Source: Atopobium sp. oral taxon 416
GTDB lineage: Bacteria; Actinomycetota; Coriobacteriia; Coriobacteriales; Atopobiaceae
Assembly (NCBI RefSeq): GCF_018128285.1
Contig: NZ_CP072380.1
Span: 1,550,001-1,614,000 of the forward strand
DNA: 64,000 nucleotides
Reading direction: 5' to 3'
Shown here: piece by piece, positions 8,546-18,887 of the stretch
Layout: the number at the start of each line of letters is the position of its first letter
Position numbering within the stretch: position 1 is the stretch's first letter
Position numbers and translations under genes: made by a program
Notes under the pieces: model-generated
What the model was told of the DNA's origin: nothing
The model's database searches: none
The model's input: only the letters and a program-made list of their open reading frames with translations

Positions 8546-9881
8546 AGTCGCTAAGTTCGGTGGCTCAAGCGTTGCAGATGCCGAGCAATTCAAGAAAGTC
8601 AAGCAGATCGTCCAGTCCGACCCGGCACGCAAGTTTATCGTGGTCTCTGCGGCCGGCAGGCGTAACCCTGCAGACAATAAGATCACAGACCTGCTCTATC
8701 TGGTCTGTGCACACCTGCAGTACCACGTGGACGAGATCCCGCTGCTCGAGGATGTGAAGCAGCGCTTCGTCTCGATCGCCCACGAGCTCAACCTTAAGTA
8801 CCCCATCGAGGAGAAATTCAACGAGTTCGAGAACAATATCAAGAACTATTCCCCCGAATATATCGTCTCGCGTGGTGAGTACTTCACAGGACAGCTCCTC
8901 GCGGAGTATTTGGGCCTGTCCTTTGTCGATGCAGCGGAGGTCATCCGCTTTCACCGCTCCGGTACCGTGAGCAAGACTAAAACTTTGCACAATATTCACG
9001 AGCTAGCAAAGAAGACCGGCCCCTTCCTGCTTCCGGGCTTCTACGGTGCGACGCCGGACAAGGAGATCCGCCTCTTTGACCGCGGCGGCGGTGACATTAC
9101 AGGATCCCTGGTGGCTCGTGCCATCGGCGTCGACCTCTATGAGAACTGGACCGACGTCTCCGGCTTCCTCTCTGCGGATCCGCGTATCGTGGACAATCCA
9201 CGTCCGATCCTGCGCATCACCTTCGACGAGATGCGTGAGCTCTCCTATATGGGAGCCTCCGTGTTGCACGAAGAGTCGATCTTCCCGGTGCGTGAAGTGG
9301 GCATCCCGATCGTAATCAAGAATACAAACGATCCCTTTGCCCCGGGCACCATCATCTCCGACGATCCGATGAACGCCTCGATGGAGCACTTGATCACCGG
9401 CATTGCCGGCAAGAAGAACTTCCTTTCCGTCAACGTGAAGAAGAACCACATGTCCACCGCGGTGGGCACCGTGCGAAAAGTCCTCTCGATCTTTGAGCTC
9501 TACGGCGTCTCGGTCGAGCACATCCCGACCGGCATCGACTCCTTTGGCATCGTGGTCCATGCCTCTGACGTGCATGACTGCCTCTACGATATCGTGGGCG
9601 ACATCCAGGATGAGGTACAGCCGGACGAGGTCAAAGTTGTCGACAAGTTCGCGCTTGTCTCGATTGTGGGCCGTAACATCTCCCGCCATGTCGGTACCTC
9701 AGGTAGAATCTTTACCGCCCTCGGCAGAGCGGGGATCAACATCCGTCTGATCATGCAGAACTCCGAGGAGATCTCCATTATCGTCGGTGTGGACGATAGC
9801 GACTTCGAGAATGCGATCCGCACGATCTACAACGCATTTGCAAACGAACTGGTGGAAGATGAGGCAAGCGATGAGCGATAA
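8538..9881 (+). CDS. lysC: Aspartate kinase
   Basis: It phosphorylates aspartate, the entry step to lysine, threonine and methionine. The start is GTG 8538, nine bases after AAGGAGG inside the end of hom; this gives a protein beginning MIKVAKFGGSSVAD, the kinase signature. RGEYFTGQLLA and FDRGGGDITGSLVA are further kinase motifs. The C-terminal roughly 150 residues contain tandem ACT domains (STAVGTVRKVLSIFELYGVS and VGTSGRIFTALGRAGINI), which normally bind lysine or threonine for feedback inhibition. At 447 residues it is a monofunctional enzyme. Confidence 0.95.
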   Translation: MIKVAKFGGSSVADAEQFKKVKQIVQSDPARKFIVVSAAGRRNPADNKITDLLYLVCAHLQYHVDEIPLLEDVKQRFVSIAHELNLKYPIEEKFNEFENNIKNYSPEYIVSRGEYFTGQLLAEYLGLSFVDAAEVIRFHRSGTVSKTKTLHNIHELAKKTGPFLLPGFYGATPDKEIRLFDRGGGDITGSLVARAIGVDLYENWTDVSGFLSADPRIVDNPRPILRITFDEMRELSYMGASVLHEESIFPVREVGIPIVIKNTNDPFAPGTIISDDPMNASMEHLITGIAGKKNFLSVNVKKNHMSTAVGTVRKVLSIFELYGVSVEHIPTGIDSFGIVVHASDVHDCLYDIVGDIQDEVQPDEVKVVDKFALVSIVGRNISRHVGTSGRIFTALGRAGINIRLIMQNSEEISIIVGVDDSDFENAIRTIYNAFANELVEDEASDER

Positions 9882-10884
9882 AAAAGTAGCGATTCTAGGG
9901 GCCACCGGCGTGGTCGGCACCCAGATGATACAGTGTCTAGAGGAGCGCAACTTCCCGATATCCGAGCTGATTCCGCTCGCCTCGGCGCGTTCAGCAGGCA
10001 AGAAACTGACATTCAAGGGTGAGACCGTGACGGTCCAGGAGGCCACCCCTGAGGCGTTCAAGGGCGTAGATATCGTCCTGGGCGCTGCCAGTGACGGTAT
10101 CGCTAAGGAATTCCTTCCCAAAGCGGCTGAGCAAGGCGCGATCTGTGTCGACAACTCACATGCTTTTAGGCTTGATGAAGATGTCCCGCTTGTGATCCCT
10201 GAGATCAATCCGCAGGACATCCAAAATCACCCCCGTAATATTATCGCCAACCCTAACTGCGCTACGATCATCGGCCTGGTGCCGACCTATCCACTGCATC
10301 AGGTCGCAGGATTGACGCGCATGATCGTCTCCACCTATCAGTCCGCCTCCGGCGCCGGTATGCCCGGCTTGTGTGAGCTGGAGCGTGAGACGAAGGCGAT
10401 CGCGAATAATCAGCCGGTCGGGGATACCGCTCCCTTCCAATATCAGCTGGCTGAGAACCTGATCCCACAGATTGGAAGCTTCAAAGAGGAGGACTACACC
10501 TCCGAGGAGTGGAAAATGCAGAATGAGGGCAGCAAGATCATGCATCTGCCGAAGGTCCGCATCAACTGCACCTGCGTACGTGTACCGGTGATGCGCTCCC
10601 ACTCTGAGTCCATCACCTGTGAGTTTGAGCGTCCGATCACCCCGGAACACGCGCGTGAGGCACTGAGCCATGCTCCCGGTGTCAAGGTAGTGGACAGCCC
10701 TGCCAAGCTTGAGTACCCGATGCCGCTTGACACTTCCGATCAGGATCTCGTTTATGTGGGCCGTATCCGTAAGGATATCTCCGCCCCGGACGGGGTTAAC
10801 GCGCTCACCTTCTTCTGCTGCGGCGATCAGATCCGCAAGGGTGCTGCAACCAACGCGGTACAGATCGCAGAGCAACTCGTGTAA
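9871..10884 (+). CDS. asd: Aspartate-semialdehyde dehydrogenase
   Basis: This 337-residue NADPH enzyme reduces aspartyl phosphate to the semialdehyde used by hom. The sequence begins MSDKKVAILGATGVVGTQ (nucleotide-binding loop), has the catalytic cysteine in NPNCATI (about residue 129), and the substrate-binding region SGAGMPGL. Its ATG overlaps the end of lysC by 11 bases, so hom-lysC-asd is a translationally coupled operon. No terminator is visible downstream; the next 1.6 kb is insertion-sequence debris. Confidence 0.96.
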   Translation: MSDKKVAILGATGVVGTQMIQCLEERNFPISELIPLASARSAGKKLTFKGETVTVQEATPEAFKGVDIVLGAASDGIAKEFLPKAAEQGAICVDNSHAFRLDEDVPLVIPEINPQDIQNHPRNIIANPNCATIIGLVPTYPLHQVAGLTRMIVSTYQSASGAGMPGLCELERETKAIANNQPVGDTAPFQYQLAENLIPQIGSFKEEDYTSEEWKMQNEGSKIMHLPKVRINCTCVRVPVMRSHSESITCEFERPITPEHAREALSHAPGVKVVDSPAKLEYPMPLDTSDQDLVYVGRIRKDISAPDGVNALTFFCCGDQIRKGAATNAVQIAEQLV

Positions 10885-10951
10885 GGCGAAAACTTTTCAA
10901 ATTTATTTCATCAAAACCTGTTGCTTCGTGTGGCAGTTTTTTATGGTGGCG

Positions 10952-11690
10952 GATTAGCATTTCGAGTGCAACAGGATAGTCTCGCTCTACAGAGACGTGG
11001 TGCACTCTGGAAGGCTACGATGTTGGTTGTCTCAATCAACGTCGAAAGCTGGAAGGAATGTGCCACTATAAGCATCTCAAGCCCACAGGAGAGGGACTGC
11101 ATAGCCAAGCTGTGTGGCAGAAGGGATACTCTATCGGATGCATCGCACACAAGATCGGCGAAGACAGATCCAGCGGCTGCCACAAGATCGCTAGGACCGC
11201 ACGGCACAAACGCTTTAGCGCCTGCGCGGGCCAGATGTGCCGCCATCTGCGCAGGAAGGGGAAGAGGGTACGCAGCAAGAGGCCTAAGACCAAAGGCAAG
11301 GTCGAGATCTCACACAGCGTAAAGGATAGGCCCAAGCAGGCAGATGTAGGCTCGTACCTTGGCGGCTGGGCAGACGATACGCTCGTGGCAGCAGGGCCTG
11401 TATGCCTGCTTGCGCTTGCAGGCAGAGCGTCCAGGCTCCTCGCCGCGAGAAGATGCCACCACGACAGCGTCGATGTCTTGAAGCTCGAACTTTCGCTGGG
11501 CCGCCCTCTTAAGACAATCACCCCCCCGAGCGGGGCAAGCAGTTCGCAAGGCATGGTGAAGGTCACGAAAGCCTTGGGGGCGTGCAGTTCTTCTTCTGCG
11601 AGCCGCACCACCTATGGCAGAAGCTGACCGTGGAGAACACCGACGGCCTCATCCGCGAGTTCCTCTCGAGGGGGACGGACTGTGGCAGGG
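10952..11690 (+). mobile_element. IS30-family remnant (copy 1)
   Basis: From about 11058 the plus strand reads as a decayed IS30-family transposase: a GYSIGCIAHKIG helix-turn-helix, then pieces with ASRLLAAR, PLKTITP and KALG, and finally, in another frame, QFFFCEPHHLWQK and TVENTDGLIREFLSRGTD. The last block holds the C-terminal glutamate region of the DDE domain. Several frame changes show that it is dead. The 5' end (GGATTAGCAT at 10951) matches that of the remnant at 44961. The 3' end runs directly into ISL3-type sequence without a visible terminal repeat. Confidence 0.7.
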
Positions 11691-12535
11691 CAGCAGACGA
11701 GGAAGCCCGAGCGGCAGGGAAGGTATCTGGGCGCAGATACGTTCAAACTGCACGGCGGGCACTGCTGCGCCATTGTGATCATCGACCTTAAGATGGGACA
11801 TGTGCTGTGGCTTGTCCATTCGAAGGGAAAGGAGGTTGTCTATGCCTTCTGCGACCACGCCAGCAAGGAGTGGATGTTTGCATGTGGAGGCCATAACCTG
11901 CGACATGAACGCCGACTTCGAGCGCGCCTCCCTTAAGAGATGCCCGCACATCGTCTACGAGTACTTCCACCTCGTGAAGAACTTCAATGAGAAGGTGATC
12001 TCGGATGTCAGAAAGGACGAGCAGGCAAGGCTTAAGGGACGAGGGCGACGGCGAGGCTGCCAGGGCCCTCAAGCACTCCAAGTACATCCTCATGTCCTGC
12101 GCGGACACCAGGGACAGAGAAGAGCGTGACGCCCTCGAGGGCAGGCTCGTCTCCAGGGGAAGCGCCCCTTCGGCAGGGAGGAGGTTGTGCAGAAGGGCGA
12201 CTCCCAAGGGCCTCATATCCAAAAAATGAGCTGCCCTCCGCCTGCGACAATCGCCGATGAGATGCTCTTTGAGGCCTACTTGTGCACGCGGGAGCAGGAC
12301 ATGCGTGCAGCGATGGAGCGGATCGTGGAGGTCTGCCTCGACACGCAAGACAGGCACTTCGCTAGAAAGGGATTGCCGCCCCTGCCCGCCGCTATATCAG
12401 CAGCGACAGGGTCGAAGGCACCAACCAGATGATCAAGACGCTCCCGGAGGGCAGGCTAGGGATATCCCGACGACGAATACTTCTTCCTCAAGATATCCGA
12501 TTGTCAGCAGGCGCTATTCGAGGACTGCCGGCAAT
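11690..12535 (+). mobile_element. ISL3-family transposase remnant
   Basis: Fragments in changing frames match ISL3-type transposases: GADTFKLHGGHCCAIVIIDL, then CDMNADFERASLKRCPHIV, YFHLVKNFNEKVISDVRKDE, ARALKHSKYILMSCADTRD, EMLFEAYLCTREQDMRAAME, and near the end VEGTNQMIKTL. The N-terminal zinc-binding and helix-turn-helix part is missing; it starts where the IS30 remnant stops, suggesting that one element inserted into or recombined with the other. No terminal repeats were recognised. It lies immediately upstream of the RNA methyltransferase gene and may have removed that gene's original promoter. Confidence 0.7.
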
Positions 12536-12579
12536 GCTAGGCTATGAGAGATGGAACTGAGAACAGAGATAAGGGATTT

Positions 12580-13410
12580 ATGGCATTGGTTAGGATGACC
12601 GATCTGACGGATCAACGGCTGAATCCCTATCTCAAGCTCACCGACCATCAGCTCCGCAATGCGCTGGAGTCTGAGAGGGGCATCTGCATCTGCGAATCTG
12701 AGGTTGCGATCAGGGTAGCGCTCGCAGAGGGTGTACAGCCCTTGTCGTTACTTGTAGAAGAGCAGCGCCTTGAGGGCATTCAGGACCTGCTGGCTGTGTG
12801 GCCAAAGGATGTAGATGTTCTGGTGTTGTCAGAAGGTACCTCAGAGCAGGTATGTGGTTATAAGCTCTACCGTGGGGTGCTGAGTGCGATGAGGAGACCG
12901 GAACCTTTGAACATCACACAGCTCCTGGATAAAGTTACAGACAAACTGGGGAACATACGCCTCGCTGTGATGGACAACCTGGTTGATGTCTCAAACGTGG
13001 GGGCTCTCTTCCGCAGTGCGGCAGCTCTGGGGATCGACGGGATCATTGTAGCGCCGACTTGTGCAGACCCGCTCAACCGACGATCAATCCGTGTGTCAGT
13101 AGGTACCGTGTTTCAGGTGCCTTGGGCACGGGCAGGCGATAACTACCCCCAGGGACTGATCAAGGAGCTCAAAACGGATGACGTCACACTGGTGAGCATG
13201 GCGCTGAGTGACTCAGCGATCTCACTCAGGGATCCTCAGCTGAAACAGCACAAGCGAGAAGCAATTTTCTTCGGGAACGAGCGCTTCGGGCTCTCACAAG
13301 AGATCCTGAAGGCCTCTGACTACCTCGTTGAGATCCCGATGGAGCACGGGGTCGATTCACTCAATGTCGCGGCGAGCAGCGCGGTCACCTTCTGGGAACT
13401 GTGCCAATAG
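12580..13410 (+). CDS. SPOUT-family (TrmH/SpoU) RNA 2'-O-methyltransferase
   Basis: The 276-residue protein has an N-terminal substrate-binding domain and a C-terminal knotted SPOUT domain. The three SpoU motifs are visible: MDNLVDVSNVGALFRSAAAL (motif 1), FFGNERFGLS (motif 2) and VEIPMEHGVDSLNVAAS (motif 3). It should transfer methyl groups from S-adenosylmethionine to a ribose in tRNA or rRNA; the exact target cannot be told. The start is uncertain: ATG 12580 has AAGGGA close upstream, and ATG 12544 is the longer alternative. It is convergent with ftsH. Confidence 0.88.
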   Translation: MALVRMTDLTDQRLNPYLKLTDHQLRNALESERGICICESEVAIRVALAEGVQPLSLLVEEQRLEGIQDLLAVWPKDVDVLVLSEGTSEQVCGYKLYRGVLSAMRRPEPLNITQLLDKVTDKLGNIRLAVMDNLVDVSNVGALFRSAAALGIDGIIVAPTCADPLNRRSIRVSVGTVFQVPWARAGDNYPQGLIKELKTDDVTLVSMALSDSAISLRDPQLKQHKREAIFFGNERFGLSQEILKASDYLVEIPMEHGVDSLNVAASSAVTFWELCQ

Positions 13411-13418
13411 ATGCAAAA

Positions 13419-13444
13419 CAAGCCCCTTCGTACGAAGGGGCTTG
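13419..13444 (-). terminator. Intrinsic terminator of ftsH
   Basis: This is a perfect 26-base palindrome of the form CAAGCCCCTTCG-TA-CGAAGGGGCTTG. On the minus strand it is followed by TTTTG, so it best fits the end of ftsH. On the plus strand only weak T-richness follows, but it may also stop readthrough from the methyltransferase gene. Confidence 0.8.
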
Positions 13445-13471
13445 TCAAACGTTCGTAGGTTGTACCTGACT

Positions 13472-15361
13472 TTATGACTGTGGATTGGCCGCTGCCACGC
13501 TCTTCGGAGCGAAGCCATCGTCGCGGGTGAACATAGCCATGAACTCCTTGCCTGTGATGGTCTCCTTCTTCTGTAGGTAGCGCGCAATTTCATGGAGCTT
13601 GAAGCGGTTCTCCTGCAGCGTCTTGAGGGCGCTCTGATGGCCCTGCTCGACGATCTTCTGCACGAGCTCGTCGACCTTCTCCTGTGTTCCCTCAGAGCAG
13701 ACCAACTCTTCGCCGCCGCCAAGGTAGCGGTTGGTCTGACGGCCAAGTTGGACCATGCCGAGATCGTTGGTCATACCGTACTGGGTGACCATGGCGCGAG
13801 CGATCTGGGTCGCCTTCTCAATATCGTTGGAGGCGCCGTTGGTCATATCGTGGAAGATGAGCTCCTCCGCCGCACGGCCACCGCAGAGCACTGCGATCTG
13901 CTCCTCCATTTCCTTACGGGTCATCAGGTAGTGCTCGCCTTGGTCAACCTGCATCGTGAAGCCCAAGGCACCAGAGGTACGCGGTACGATCGTGATCTTC
14001 TCGACCGGAGCGTCCTTACGCTGCACAGCGCCGACGATTGCGTGGCCGACCTCATGGTAGGAAACGACCTGTTTCTCGTGTTCGGAGAGGACGGTGCTCT
14101 TCCGCTTTTCGCCGGCGATAACCACATCGACGGACTCTTGGATATCGTCCTGAGAGACGCGGCTGCGACCTATACGAACGGCACGCAGGGCTGCCTCGTT
14201 GATGATGTTAGCGAGGTCAGCGCCGGAGGCACCTGGGGTGGAACGAGCGATAACGCCGAGGTCGATGCCCGGCTCCATCTTCACGTCGTTTGCATGGAGC
14301 TTGAGGATTGCCTTACGGCCGGCGAGGTCCGGCAGCTCGACGTGGATTCTGCGGTCGAAACGGCCTGGGCGAAGCAGTGCCGGGTCCAGGATCTCCGGGC
14401 GGTTGGTGGCGGCCAAAACGACGATGCCCTTTTGGTTATCAAAGCCATCCATCTCGGAAAGCAGCTGGTTCAATGTCTGCTCGCGCTCATCGTTGGAGTT
14501 GATGGAGCTGTCACGGCGTTTGCCGATTGCATCGATCTCATCGATAAAGACGATGCAGGGGGCCTTCTTTTTGGCCTCTTTGAAGAGGTCACGCACCCTT
14601 GCAGCGCCGCGGCCGACGAACATCTCGACGAACTCAGAGCCGGAGATCTGGAAGAAGGTGACGCCTGCCTCGCCAGCGACAGCGCGGGCGAGCAAGGTTT
14701 TACCGGTTCCCGGAGGGCCTACGAGCAGCGCACCACGCGGGCAGCGTGCTCCGATCGCGGCGTACTTCTGTGGGTGGCGCAGGAAGTCGACGATCTCCTG
14801 CAGGGATTCCTTCGCCTCATCCTGGCCGGCGACGTCCTTGAAGGTGGTGTGGACCTCTTGGCCTTTGACCTCACGCGCAGAGGAGCGCGAAAGGTTTCCA
14901 CCGCCGAAGCCCCCCGAGCCGCTAAGGTCCATCGTGTCGCCCATCGATTTGCGCAGCCGTCGATTCAAGAGCCAGCCGAAGAAGAAGATGAGGGCGAGTG
15001 GGATGATGTAGCTCAGCAGCATGTACGTCATCAGATTCGAATTCTCATTCGGAATGCTGGCGGACATATCCACGTTGTGGTCCTGCAGGCGCTGCACCAA
15101 GGTAGAGTCGTCTGGGAATGCTGTAGCCTGATAGGTGATGTTGTTTTTGCCGACAAACGTGATCTCATTGTTTGAGGTATCGATCTGCGCCTTTGAGACC
15201 TGGTTGTCGTCCACCATATTCAGGAACTGTGAATAGCTGACGCTTTGGGTCTCCTGATAGCCTGCCGGGTGAATGTAGGAATTCAGGGCAAACAGGAGCG
15301 CAATTGCGATGATCAGATATAAGATCACCGATTGCCGCGGCCTCTTATCGTTGTCTTCCAT
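13472..15361 (-). CDS. ftsH: ATP-dependent zinc metalloprotease FtsH
   Basis: This membrane-bound AAA+ protease degrades misfolded and regulatory membrane or cytosolic proteins. The start at 15361 is preferred over one seven codons earlier because GAGGGAGAA lies just upstream; this gives 629 residues. Visible parts in order are a transmembrane helix (about 12-30), an extracytoplasmic domain, a second helix (about 112-131), Walker A GPPGTGKT (about 215-222), Walker B IVFIDEID, the second region of homology RPGRFDR, and the zinc site HEVGH. The zinc-site middle residue is Val rather than the usual Ala. The C-terminus is short, without a long disordered tail. Confidence 0.97.
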   Translation of the reverse strand: MEDNDKRPRQSVILYLIIAIALLFALNSYIHPAGYQETQSVSYSQFLNMVDDNQVSKAQIDTSNNEITFVGKNNITYQATAFPDDSTLVQRLQDHNVDMSASIPNENSNLMTYMLLSYIIPLALIFFFGWLLNRRLRKSMGDTMDLSGSGGFGGGNLSRSSAREVKGQEVHTTFKDVAGQDEAKESLQEIVDFLRHPQKYAAIGARCPRGALLVGPPGTGKTLLARAVAGEAGVTFFQISGSEFVEMFVGRGAARVRDLFKEAKKKAPCIVFIDEIDAIGKRRDSSINSNDEREQTLNQLLSEMDGFDNQKGIVVLAATNRPEILDPALLRPGRFDRRIHVELPDLAGRKAILKLHANDVKMEPGIDLGVIARSTPGASGADLANIINEAALRAVRIGRSRVSQDDIQESVDVVIAGEKRKSTVLSEHEKQVVSYHEVGHAIVGAVQRKDAPVEKITIVPRTSGALGFTMQVDQGEHYLMTRKEMEEQIAVLCGGRAAEELIFHDMTNGASNDIEKATQIARAMVTQYGMTNDLGMVQLGRQTNRYLGGGEELVCSEGTQEKVDELVQKIVEQGHQSALKTLQENRFKLHEIARYLQKKETITGKEFMAMFTRDDGFAPKSVAAANPQS

Positions 15362-15524
15362 ATTGTTCTCCCTCGTTAACATATGTGGAGATGTAGTTAT
15401 ACTAAAGCCTATGCCTTAAGCCTACCCCATAGGCATACACTACAGACAGGCTATTTTTCAAAACAGCCTGCCAACACTCCATATAGAGTGTACAGAGAAT
15501 TGTTCGCGTGATCAGGTACCACCG

Positions 15525-17426
15525 CTAGTTTGTGGGATGCTCCACGATCACGCCGGTCCTATAGGCGTCCAAAAGCGCCCGTAGATCAGCAATCTGTTGT
15601 CGCAGCTCTGTTCCGGTATCGGTGTCCTTGATCAGCAGCGGCTTTTCCTCGTATTCGAACTTGTCATTGTCTGAGACGATGTCCTCGTTCAAATCCAAGA
15701 CGTCTTTAATGCTGGTAAAAGGACGGTGTGCCTTGATGCGCATGCCGGTCGCCTCCGCAATCAGGGTGTAGCCTGCGATGCCGGTCTTGCTGTGGTAAGC
15801 GCGGCAGAAGCCACCGTCGATAACGAGGACTTTGCCTCCGGCACGGATCGGGCTTTCCCCGGAGCTTGCGTGGACCGGGGTGTGGCCGTTGATAATGTGG
15901 GAGTGGGGATCGGTGAGGCCGAATTCCCTCAGCACTTTGTCGGCGATCTCAGGGTTGTCGATCAGGCTGAAGTAGGGGTCGCGTGGTTCTTTCCAGGTGG
16001 ACTTGTCAAGCACGTAGGTACGCTCAAAGGTCCTGACCTCACGGCCGGAGAGGGGCGAGAAACGCCCACACCACAGGTACCACATCCAGTCGAGTGAGAT
16101 CTGGTCGTGGGTGTGCCAAGCGGTGCGCGCAACACGCTCCGCGTAGTCGAAGTACTCTTTGCCCGCCAGGAGCTTGTCCTGGTGGCGCACCGGGTTGAAG
16201 CTTCCGTCCTTCTTCATGGGCAGACAGGCGTGGAAGAGCACGTTTCTGTTGTGGACCAGATACATCGAGCCATGGTCGTAGAGGAAGCCGATGTCGCGCT
16301 GTAGACGCTCGGAGTTGCGGGCAGCCTCCACGAGGTTGTCCATCACATGAGACTCCTCGTCGGTGAGCTCATAGGGCTGCATGGGGTCCACGGTGGGAAA
16401 GTCGGTGGTTCTGAGCTCGTACTCCTTGCCCTGGATTGTCACGGTGCCCTTCTTCAGATCCATCTTATCCAACAGCAGACGACCGTCCATCTGCCAGTTA
16501 GGGTGACGCAGGATCGTCTGGCCTTCCAGCTTGAACATGATGACCGAGATGGCTTTCTCAAAGGGTGTAAGCTTCTCACCCTCCTTATAGGTGCGCTCCG
16601 CAAAGAGGGCCAGCTCACGCAGGGAGATTCCATAGGAGTTCTCCACAATCTCCAGTGAGTCATAGTGGATGTTATTGCGGATGATCGCCGCTAAGCAGAC
16701 CGGGGAGCCGCAGGCTGCCCCCATCCAGAGAATATCATGGTTGCCCCATTGGATATCGACACGGTGGTAGTGCATGAGGCGCTCAATGATGCGATCGGCG
16801 TGGGGGCCGCGGTCGTAGATGTCGCCTACGACGTGGAGGCGGTCCACTGCCAGACGCTTGATCAGAGCGGAGAGGGAACTGATAAAGTCATCAGCGGAGC
16901 CGGTATCGATGATGGATTTGATGATCGACTGGTGATAGGTCTGCCGAGATTTGCGCTCTTCAGGGGTGTAATGCAGAAGCTCGTCGATAATGTAGGCGTA
17001 GGCGACAGGTATCGCCTTCCTGACCTTTGAGCGGGTGTAGTTGCCGGAGAGGTAGCGGGCTAAGCGTACCAGGCGGGTCAGGGTGATCGCATACCACTCT
17101 GAGGTCGTCTTGCCAGCATCATGGAGGCGGCGCAGCTTTTCGGTCGGATAGTAGATGAGGGTGCAGAGGTCCTGCTGCTCCTCACGGGTGAGCTCCATCG
17201 CGAAGGTCTTCCTGACGCGTTCGCGGATGACGCCGGAGCAGTTGTTCAGGATGTGCTCGAAGGCCTCGTATTCGCCGTGGATGTCGCTGACGTAGTGCTC
17301 GGTAGCCTTTGGCAGGTTGAGGATCGCTTCGAGGTTGATGATTTCAGTGAAGGCGGTCTGTGCAGTGGGGAACTTCTCTGAGAGCAGCTCCAGGTAGCGC
17401 TTGTCCGCTTTTTGGATTTCTTGCAT
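15525..17426 (-). CDS. fbp: Fructose-1,6-bisphosphatase, class III
   Basis: This gluconeogenic enzyme hydrolyses fructose 1,6-bisphosphate to fructose 6-phosphate. At 633 residues it has the size of the Firmicutes-type class III enzyme. It has calcineurin-like metallophosphatase motifs: SDIHGEYEAFEHIL (about residues 47-60), VVGDIYDRGPHADRIIE, and QWGNHDILWMGAACG, followed late by INGHTPV. Class III enzymes are unusual outside Firmicutes and some Bacteroidetes, but they do occur in Coriobacteriia. The gene is single; the 160-base gap to ftsH has short imperfect hairpins (for example around 15445-15472) but no clear T-run. Confidence 0.95.
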   Translation of the reverse strand: MQEIQKADKRYLELLSEKFPTAQTAFTEIINLEAILNLPKATEHYVSDIHGEYEAFEHILNNCSGVIRERVRKTFAMELTREEQQDLCTLIYYPTEKLRRLHDAGKTTSEWYAITLTRLVRLARYLSGNYTRSKVRKAIPVAYAYIIDELLHYTPEERKSRQTYHQSIIKSIIDTGSADDFISSLSALIKRLAVDRLHVVGDIYDRGPHADRIIERLMHYHRVDIQWGNHDILWMGAACGSPVCLAAIIRNNIHYDSLEIVENSYGISLRELALFAERTYKEGEKLTPFEKAISVIMFKLEGQTILRHPNWQMDGRLLLDKMDLKKGTVTIQGKEYELRTTDFPTVDPMQPYELTDEESHVMDNLVEAARNSERLQRDIGFLYDHGSMYLVHNRNVLFHACLPMKKDGSFNPVRHQDKLLAGKEYFDYAERVARTAWHTHDQISLDWMWYLWCGRFSPLSGREVRTFERTYVLDKSTWKEPRDPYFSLIDNPEIADKVLREFGLTDPHSHIINGHTPVHASSGESPIRAGGKVLVIDGGFCRAYHSKTGIAGYTLIAEATGMRIKAHRPFTSIKDVLDLNEDIVSDNDKFEYEEKPLLIKDTDTGTELRQQIADLRALLDAYRTGVIVEHPTN

Positions 17427-17639
17427 GAGTGGTCTTTTCTTTGCTCATCAGACTTTATAAAAGATGTTGAGTCTATTTTCACACTGCAACTATAGACCCA
17501 TGCAGGGGCGTTCTGTGAATGGAGGAAATACACACAGAGTCCTTAAGCGGTGGTGTAATGTGGCTGTCGGTTTTGAGATACGGATTTGACCGTCCATCTA
17601 AACCTTGCGAAGATGTGTCTGGAAGACACGGATTGTAAG

Positions 17640-18830
17640 AGTGGCAATGTCAAAGATGACAAGGAAGACCTACAGCCCGCAGTTCAAGATGAAGGTGGCG
17701 CTTGAGGTCGAAAAGGAGCAGGAGACGCTCTCCCCGGTAGCAGCGAAGCACGGCGAGAGTCCGTCGCTAGCGGCCAGCTGAAAAGACGAGCTGCTGGCGG
17801 GCTCCGACGACATATTCGGCAAGGCAAGAACGGAGTGCGCAAGCAAGGAGCAGGCGAAGGTATGACGATGCCCTCGAGACGATCGGGCAGCTTTAGCGTT
17901 AAGTGCGACTTCCTCTAGCAGTTTTGCGACGACAACGCATATAGCTCCAAGGCGTAAGGCAGCTGCAGGTAAGCTTTTGGGCATGAGCAGGGCCATAGCA
18001 TAGCGGCGACATCGCCAGAGGTCCCGCAGAGGGGTCTATGGAGGATGGGCAGATCTGGTTGGGCGAGGACGAGAGGCTTCCCCGCACTGATCGATGCCAT
18101 ACACATCGACTGCCCCGCCCTATGGGGCAAGGAAGATATAGAGGATGCTGCGAAAGCAAGGAGAGGCACATGCCACCCGCTACAGGGTGTCTTAAGGCTG
18201 ATGGAGCTTGCAGGCATCCAGCCCATGCTGTACGCTGCCGTCTCCTCCGGTACCCTCCTGGGCATCCAGAAGGTTCCCCTATCTCTTGAAGGGCAAGGCA
18301 TCCTGTTCCCCAACCAGGTGTGGTCCGCCGACATCCGCCTATGTCCAGATCGAAGGGAAGCACCTTGTATCTTAAGCTCGCTCATCGACTGGTTTAGCCG
18401 CTACATCGTCTGCTGGAAGGCTCTTTGACACCATGCAGAGCACAGGAGATCGCTACACGCGCCAAGCAGGCTTTCAGGGAGCATGGGAACACCCTTTACC
18501 ATGAACTTCGAGCAGGGGAGTGCTTTTGGCTCTAAGGAGTACGTCTTTCTGCTCGCATCCAAAGGGATATCCCAGAGCATGGACGAAAGGGTGAGATAGA
18601 AGGACAACGCTTTGGTAGAGAGATGGTTTCAGACCCTCAAGAGCGAATGCCTAAAGGCAGACAAAATACAGCACGCCTGCCAGAGCTTAGGGATACCATC
18701 GCAAAGTTCGTTGAGTTCTACAACAGCAGGCGAATCTACCATACGCTTAGCTACGACATGTCGGAAGAATGGTACATGAGCGGCATAGCCGAGGCTGAAT
18801 AGGCCTACAGAGGTGCCACTGCAAAAGCCA
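17640..18830 (+). mobile_element. Degenerate IS3-family element (second type)
   Basis: From ATG 17647 the sequence reads as an OrfA start with a TYSPQFKMKVALE helix-turn-helix, broken by a TGA near 17780. OrfB fragments follow: ILFPNQVWSADI with the first catalytic Asp, SLIDWFSRYIV, and ALVERWFQTLKSE with the catalytic Glu region. Stops lie between the blocks (for example near 18425 and 18597). It differs in sequence from the element at 29981-31496. Exact ends and target duplication could not be defined. Confidence 0.75.
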
Positions 18831-18858
18831 AGGATTCTGTCTCACGACTTCAGCCAAT

Positions 18859-18882
18859 TCACTCACCCACAAGGGTGAGTGA
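18859..18882. repeat. Perfect 10-bp hairpin
   Basis: TCACTCACCC-ACAA-GGGTGAGTGA forms a stable stem just after the stop of the minus-strand gene at 18888 and at the edge of the dead IS3 element. No T-run follows directly on the minus strand, so it is a weak candidate terminator or a piece of an insertion-sequence end. Confidence 0.5.
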
Positions 18883-18887
18883 GGAGT

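Noticed and set aside
13592-15175. Long open frame (over 500 codons) on the plus strand opposite ftsH
   Set aside because: It is the mirror of a highly conserved, GC-rich ftsH frame, with no recognisable domain and no ribosome site. Such shadows are common opposite strongly biased codon use.
15410-15492. Short hairpins between fbp and ftsH as terminators or operators
   Set aside because: The stems are only 6-7 bp (for example GCCTAT/ATAGGC and ACACTC/GAGTGT) with no T-run, so chance cannot be excluded.
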